Below, one piece after another: positions 58,458 through 64,000 of a stretch of DNA of 64,000 nt. The position numbers and the translations under genes are program-made. Origin of the DNA: Candidatus Epilinea brevis (GTDB lineage: Bacteria; Chloroflexota; Anaerolineae; Epilineales; Epilineaceae); contig JADJUE010000011.1 in NCBI GenBank assembly GCA_016710785.1, forward strand, positions 248,001-312,000, in the 5' to 3' direction. The notes beneath the pieces are model-generated. The model was given only the letters and a program-made list of their open reading frames with translations. It did no database searches and was not told the origin of the DNA. Numbering within the stretch: the first letter of the stretch is position 1; each line of letters begins with the position of its first letter.

Positions 58458-58670
58458 ATGAAGCAGACCTACACGGCGGTGATCAAACAAGACGGTGACT
58501 GGTGGATCGGTTGGGTCGAAGAGGTTCCCGGCGTCAACTGCCAGGAACCGAATCGCGCCGACCTGCTCCTGTCCCTGCAGACCACCCTGGCCGAAGCCAT
58601 CGCGTTCAACCGTGAAGAAGCGCTCAGTGCGGCCGGAACGGGCTTCGAGGAATTGCCCATCGCGGTTTGA
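58458..58670 (+). CDS. hicB: HicB-family antitoxin
   Basis: A 70-residue protein with the partial RNase H-like fold of HicB antitoxins: 'YTAVIKQDGDWWIGWVEEVPGVNCQE' and 'LLLSLQTTLAEAI'. It lacks a C-terminal DNA-binding domain, so it should neutralise HicA but not repress on its own. It precedes hicA with a TTGA overlap, the reversed order (hicB-hicA) known in some systems. GGAG lies about 12 bases before the ATG. Confidence 0.88.
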   Translation: MKQTYTAVIKQDGDWWIGWVEEVPGVNCQEPNRADLLLSLQTTLAEAIAFNREEALSAAGTGFEELPIAV

Positions 58671-58861
58671 AGCGACGCGACCTGCTACGCCATCTCACCG
58701 CTCATGACTGTCTGCTGCTGCGCGAGGGCGGGAGTCATTCCTGGTGGCATCATGTCGTCACCAGCAAGCGCAGCGCGGTGCCGCGGCACAGCGAGATCAG
58801 TAATCACCTCGCTCGCAAGATCTGCCGCGACCTGGGCATCCCGGAGCCGGAGCGCTTCTGA
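58667..58861 (+). CDS. hicA: HicA-family toxin
   Basis: A 64-residue dsRBD-like mRNA interferase. 'MKRRDLLRHLTAHDCLLLREGGSHSWW' contains the catalytic His24 in the G-S-H motif; the C-terminal 'PRHSEISNHLARKICRDLGI' segment is characteristic. Translation starts at a TTG (58667) overlapping the hicB stop, so synthesis depends on antitoxin translation. The pair sits between the gap genes and pgk. Confidence 0.88.
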   Translation: MKRRDLLRHLTAHDCLLLREGGSHSWWHHVVTSKRSAVPRHSEISNHLARKICRDLGIPEPERF

Positions 58862-58903
58862 ACCCGGCGCACCAAGCGACCAAGATCACAGGACGGTATC
58901 CCG

Positions 58904-60097
<1,194 letters not shown>

Positions 60098-60136
60098 TCT
60101 CGGTATCCGCGGCAAACTGGCCGATGAGGAGAACGC

Positions 60137-60619
60137 ATGGATCCATCCGACCCGATCGAGAAGGGCGCCCGCGTCCGCGTCCCGCCGCCGCTGGCCTTTG
60201 TCGGCGGCCTCGTCCTCGGCGTCGCCTGCCGGTACCTCGTGGCACCCGCCCCGGTTCCGGTCGATCGGCTGATCAGCGCGGCCGGCGGCCTGCTGGTCCT
60301 GGTGGCTGGTTTGGGCCTCATCGTCTCGGCGGGCACGCTGTTCATGCGCACCGGTCAGCAACCGGCTCCGTGGAAGCCGTCGCCGGAACTCATCCTGCAG
60401 GGACCGTACCGCTTCACCCGCAACCCGATGTACCTGGGGATGACGCTCATCACCGTCGGCATCGGCCTGCTGGCCAACAACCTCTGGATCGCGCTGTTCG
60501 CGCTTCCCGCCCTTTTGACTGTGCACGTCATCGCCGTGCTGCCTGAGGAGCGCTATCTCTCCGAGAAGTTCGGCGCGAGCTATCAGGCCTACCGGGCCCA
60601 GGTCCGGCGCTACCTCTGA
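60137..60619 (+). CDS. Isoprenylcysteine methyltransferase-like membrane protein
   Basis: A 160-residue membrane protein with four helices and the C-terminal ICMT/PEMT signature: 'LILQGPYRFTRNPMYLGMTLI' and 'VLPEERYLSEKFGASYQAY', where the Arg-Asn-Pro-Met-Tyr and Glu-Glu residues bind S-adenosylmethionine. In bacteria such proteins methylate lipids or unknown small molecules; the substrate is unknown. It overlaps the following gene by TGATG. Confidence 0.88.
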   Translation: MDPSDPIEKGARVRVPPPLAFVGGLVLGVACRYLVAPAPVPVDRLISAAGGLLVLVAGLGLIVSAGTLFMRTGQQPAPWKPSPELILQGPYRFTRNPMYLGMTLITVGIGLLANNLWIALFALPALLTVHVIAVLPEERYLSEKFGASYQAYRAQVRRYL

Positions 60620-61017
60620 TGGACGATGTGGTGATCTTCGACGGCGTCTGCAATCTCTGCGCGCGTTCCGTCGCCTTCATCCTGCGGCACGAGGCCGATC
60701 CGCGGCTGCGCTTCGTCCCCTTGCAGTCCACCGCCGGATCCCGCCTCATGCGGGAGATCGGTCTGGATCCGGAGGATGCCAAGACCTTCGTCCTCCTGGC
60801 GGGGGGCAAGGCCTTCGTCAGGTCGGAGGCGGCCGTACGCGTTTGCGCGTACTTCAAGTGGCCCTGGAAGGCCTTGGCTGCCGCACGGCTCATTCCCCGT
60901 CCGATCCGCGACCGGGCCTACGATCTCGTCGCGCGCAACCGGTACCGCTGGTTCGGTCGCTCCGAGGCCTGCATGGTGCCGACGCCGGACATCAGAGCCA
61001 GGTTCATCGAGGCGTAG
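60619..61017 (+). CDS. DUF393 (DCC family) thiol-disulfide oxidoreductase-like
   Basis: A 132-residue thioredoxin-like protein with the eponymous N-terminal D-x-x-C-x-x-C ('FDGVCNLCARSV') and the conserved 'LRFVPLQSTAGSRL', 'LLAGGKAFVRSEAAVRV' and 'RPIRDRAYDLVARNRYRWFG' segments. The family is presumed redox-active; no partner is certain. Start coupled to the preceding methyltransferase gene. The gene is intact, ending one base before the abnormal G/C stretch begins. Confidence 0.9.
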   Translation: MDDVVIFDGVCNLCARSVAFILRHEADPRLRFVPLQSTAGSRLMREIGLDPEDAKTFVLLAGGKAFVRSEAAVRVCAYFKWPWKALAAARLIPRPIRDRAYDLVARNRYRWFGRSEACMVPTPDIRARFIEA

Positions 61018-61395
61018 GGCGTGCCCCCCCGGGGGGAGGACACCCGCCGGGGCCCCCCCCCCGGGGGGGGGGGGGGGCCCCGGGGGGCCCCGGCGGGGGG
61101 CCCCCCCCCCCCCCCGGGGGGGGGGGGGGGCCCCCCCCCCCCCCCCCCCCCCCGGCCCCGGGGGGGCCCGCCCCCCCCCCCCCCCCCCCCCCGGGGGCCC
61201 CCCCCCGGGGGCGCGGCCGCCCCCCCGGGGGGGGGGGGGCGGGGCGGGGGGGGGGGGGGGGGGGGGGGGGGGGGCGGCCGCCGGCCGCGGCGGGGGGGCC
61301 CCCCCCCCCCCGCCCCCCGGGGGCCCCCCGGGGGGGCGGGGGGGCCGCGCCCGGCCCGGGGCCCCCCCCCCCACCGGCCCGGCCAGGTCGACCCC
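61018..61395. other. G/C homopolymer region, probable assembly artefact
   Basis: Positions 61043-61372 (330 bases) contain no A or T, only alternating runs of C and G up to about 25 long. This is unlike any other part of the window, encodes only Gly/Pro/Arg/Ala in every frame, and shows no repeat unit. It is best explained by erroneous basecalls or a failed local assembly. Confidence 0.8.
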
Positions 61396-61809
<414 letters not shown>

Positions 61810-61895
61810 AACTGGCCCCGCTTTGGGCCTGGCGCAGCTGGGATCCGACTCGGCCTCAAGCGCCGACCGCACCGTCCCCGGGAGGCTCGACCAGC

Positions 61896-62318
61896 ATGGA
61901 TGCAGCCGCGATCGCGACCTACATCACCGCCACCTTCCCCGAGGTCGAGACCAGCGAGGCCTTCGGCTACACCTTCTTCTTCTACGGCCCCGACCGCATG
62001 CTCCCCTTCGCCACACTCGCCGCCTCGGACAACGACCACGACCGCGTCTCCAACCTGGACCGCCCCGGCGTTTACCGCCTGAACATCGGCGTGGGCCGGA
62101 AGACCTTCCAGTCCCTCTTCGGCAGCGAGGGCGTCGTGCTCGGCGACCACGACTTCACGACCCTCGACCGGATCATGCCCCATCCCGAGTACGCGGCGCA
62201 GTCCTTCGTCTGCGTGCTCAACCCCGGCGAGAACACCCTGCAGACGGTTCAGGGCCTGCTGGCCGAGGCGCATGCGCTGGCGGCCCAGCGCCACGCGAGG
62301 CGCGAGAAGCCTGGATGA
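61896..62318 (+). CDS. DUF6194 family protein
   Basis: A 140-residue cytoplasmic protein with the pattern 'TFFFYGPDRMLPFATLAASDNDHDRVSNLDRPGVYRLNIGVGRKTFQSLFG', which matches DUF6194, of unknown function. GGAGG is 10 bases before the ATG at 61896. Its stop overlaps the start of the methyltransferase gene (ATGA). Confidence 0.85.
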   Translation: MDAAAIATYITATFPEVETSEAFGYTFFFYGPDRMLPFATLAASDNDHDRVSNLDRPGVYRLNIGVGRKTFQSLFGSEGVVLGDHDFTTLDRIMPHPEYAAQSFVCVLNPGENTLQTVQGLLAEAHALAAQRHARREKPG

Positions 62319-63082
62319 CGGGGACAGCCGCTCCCCCGCGCTACGACCGCATCGGTCACGGCTACGCGAGCACCCGCCGCGAGGACCCGCGCTTGCGGGA
62401 GCGCATCCTGGCCGCCTTGGGCGGCGCGCGCTCCGTCGTCAACGTGGGGGCGGGCACGGGCTCCTACGAGCCGCGGGACCGCGAGGTGATCGCCATCGAG
62501 CCGAGCAGGGTGATGACGGCGCAGCGCCCCCCGGCGGCGGCGCCGGCGGTCCGGGCGATGGCCCAGGGCCTGCCCCTGGCGGATGACAGCGTGGACGCGG
62601 CGATGGCGGTACTCTCCCTGCACCACTGGGACGAACACCAGGAGCAAGGGGTTCGCGAGCTGCGTCGTGTCGCGACCGGTCCGGTCGTCCTCCTCACCTG
62701 CGATCCGGAGGTCAGCGGCGCGATGTGGCTGATGGCCGACTACCTGCCCGAGGTCGCCGACCTGGATCGCGTCACCTTTCCGACCATGGAACAGCTGGCA
62801 GCCTGGCTGGGAGGTAGGACGCAGGTGGAGGCCATCCCCGTTCCGCGGGACACCCCTGACTGGACGTTGATGTCCTTCTGGGCCCACCCGGAGCGCGTGC
62901 TCGACGCCGCGGCGCGCCAGGCCACTTCCGGCTTCGCCCGCATGCCTTCGGCGGTGGTGGAGCGCGTCATGGCGGCCGTGCGGCGCGACCTCGCGGACGG
63001 GACCTGGGACGCGCGCCACGGCGCGCTGCGCCGGCTCGATGCCTATGACGCGGGCCTCCGGCTGCTGCGCAACACATTGTGA
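62315..63082 (+). CDS. SAM-dependent class I methyltransferase
   Basis: A 255-residue methyltransferase. Motif I is 'VVNVGAGTGSYEP', motif II acidic 'VIAIEPSRVM', and the catalytic-region 'DDSVDAAMAVLSLHHWDE' matches the Methyltransf_11 type. It resembles small-molecule methyltransferases; substrate unknown. Coupled to the DUF6194 gene by ATGA, which suggests a two-gene unit. Confidence 0.9.
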   Translation: MTGTAAPPRYDRIGHGYASTRREDPRLRERILAALGGARSVVNVGAGTGSYEPRDREVIAIEPSRVMTAQRPPAAAPAVRAMAQGLPLADDSVDAAMAVLSLHHWDEHQEQGVRELRRVATGPVVLLTCDPEVSGAMWLMADYLPEVADLDRVTFPTMEQLAAWLGGRTQVEAIPVPRDTPDWTLMSFWAHPERVLDAAARQATSGFARMPSAVVERVMAAVRRDLADGTWDARHGALRRLDAYDAGLRLLRNTL

Positions 63083-63106
63083 TTCCCATGGTCATGACCG
63101 GCCGCC

Positions 63107-63112
63107 TATACT
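63107..63112 (+). promoter_or_regulatory. -10 box of katG with upstream palindrome
   Basis: TATACT, predicted start near 63119. The perfect palindrome GGTCATGACC at 63090-63099 lies in the -35/spacer region and is a candidate repressor or activator site. The leader to the TTG start is about 76 bases. Confidence 0.4.
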
Positions 63113-63194
63113 GCTACGGTCCGGCAGGCAGGCAAGCCGCCTACCCTCTCCGCATCGTTACCAGATCCAGCCCTCTTCGTGAAGGAGCGCAGCG

Positions 63195-64000
<806 letters not shown>

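Noticed and set aside
61018..61395. Gly/Pro-rich reading frames across the G/C tract
   Set aside because: They exist only because the tract has no A or T and therefore no stop codons; the sequence itself is suspect.

Overview
The window is uniformly G+C-rich and densely coded on both strands. It looks like a chromosomal segment of a Chloroflexota bacterium (Anaerolineae or Caldilineae type), possibly from a metagenome assembly. The grounds are many secreted or lipid-anchored proteins with Thr/Pro/Ala-rich linkers, a recurring '(W/Y/F)-(L/I)-P-(L/I/F)' motif at domain boundaries, Cys-containing Ig-like modules, cohesin-like and VWA proteins, and winged-helix two-component systems. The phylum call is inference: no rRNA gene is present.

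Layout. 1-4.1 kb: leuS and a secreted PsbP-like protein. 4.1-7.9 kb (minus): a fasciclin lipoprotein, carA with two membrane proteins, and a secreted protein. 8-10.5 kb (plus): plsX, a NERD-like membrane protein, a cohesin-like protein. 10.5-25 kb: surface and signalling genes, namely an O-antigen-ligase/TPR protein with an atypical response regulator, a kinase/regulator pair, a FecR-like lipoprotein, two large VWA proteins and comEA. 25.3-33.2 kb: HAD 5'-nucleotidase, Cas4-like nuclease, surE, a second kinase/regulator pair, rhomboid protease, and a small lipoprotein/DUF1444/sarcosine-oxidase-like operon. 33.2-36.5 kb: a structured leader with two mini-ORFs, aspS, and an LPETG-anchored SdrD-B-type protein. 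36.7-38.9 kb: a degenerate membrane histidine kinase and tRNA-Trp(CCA). 39-44.8 kb (minus): lipoprotein, FGE-like protein, and a sigma/anti-sigma/mtaB operon. 45-52.7 kb (plus): a tightly overlapping run for GDP-D-rhamnose-type sugar synthesis and glycosylation (rmd-like, gmd, phosphohexomutase, tatD, polyprenyl synthase, two glycosyltransferases). 52.8-56 kb: TPR protein, FN3-like protein, MscS channel with a cNMP-binding domain. 56-60 kb: gap1, a second gap that has lost its catalytic cysteine, hicBA, pgk. 60-64 kb: small enzymes, a 330-base stretch without any A or T (probable assembly artefact), a methyltransferase, and a frameshifted, window-truncated katG.

The most unusual elements are: (i) the 33.2-33.57 kb leader before aspS, with two promoters, two ribosome-binding-site-equipped mini-ORFs and three GGTGGTG segments competing for one CACCACC; (ii) the Cys-to-Asp GAPDH paralogue translationally coupled to a normal GAPDH; (iii) a hybrid-looking kinase whose phospho-acceptor His and ATP motifs are gone; (iv) a recurring promoter design in which the -10 box lies about 7 bases before the start codon, predicting leaderless mRNAs. 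No CRISPR array, rRNA, prophage or insertion sequence was seen.
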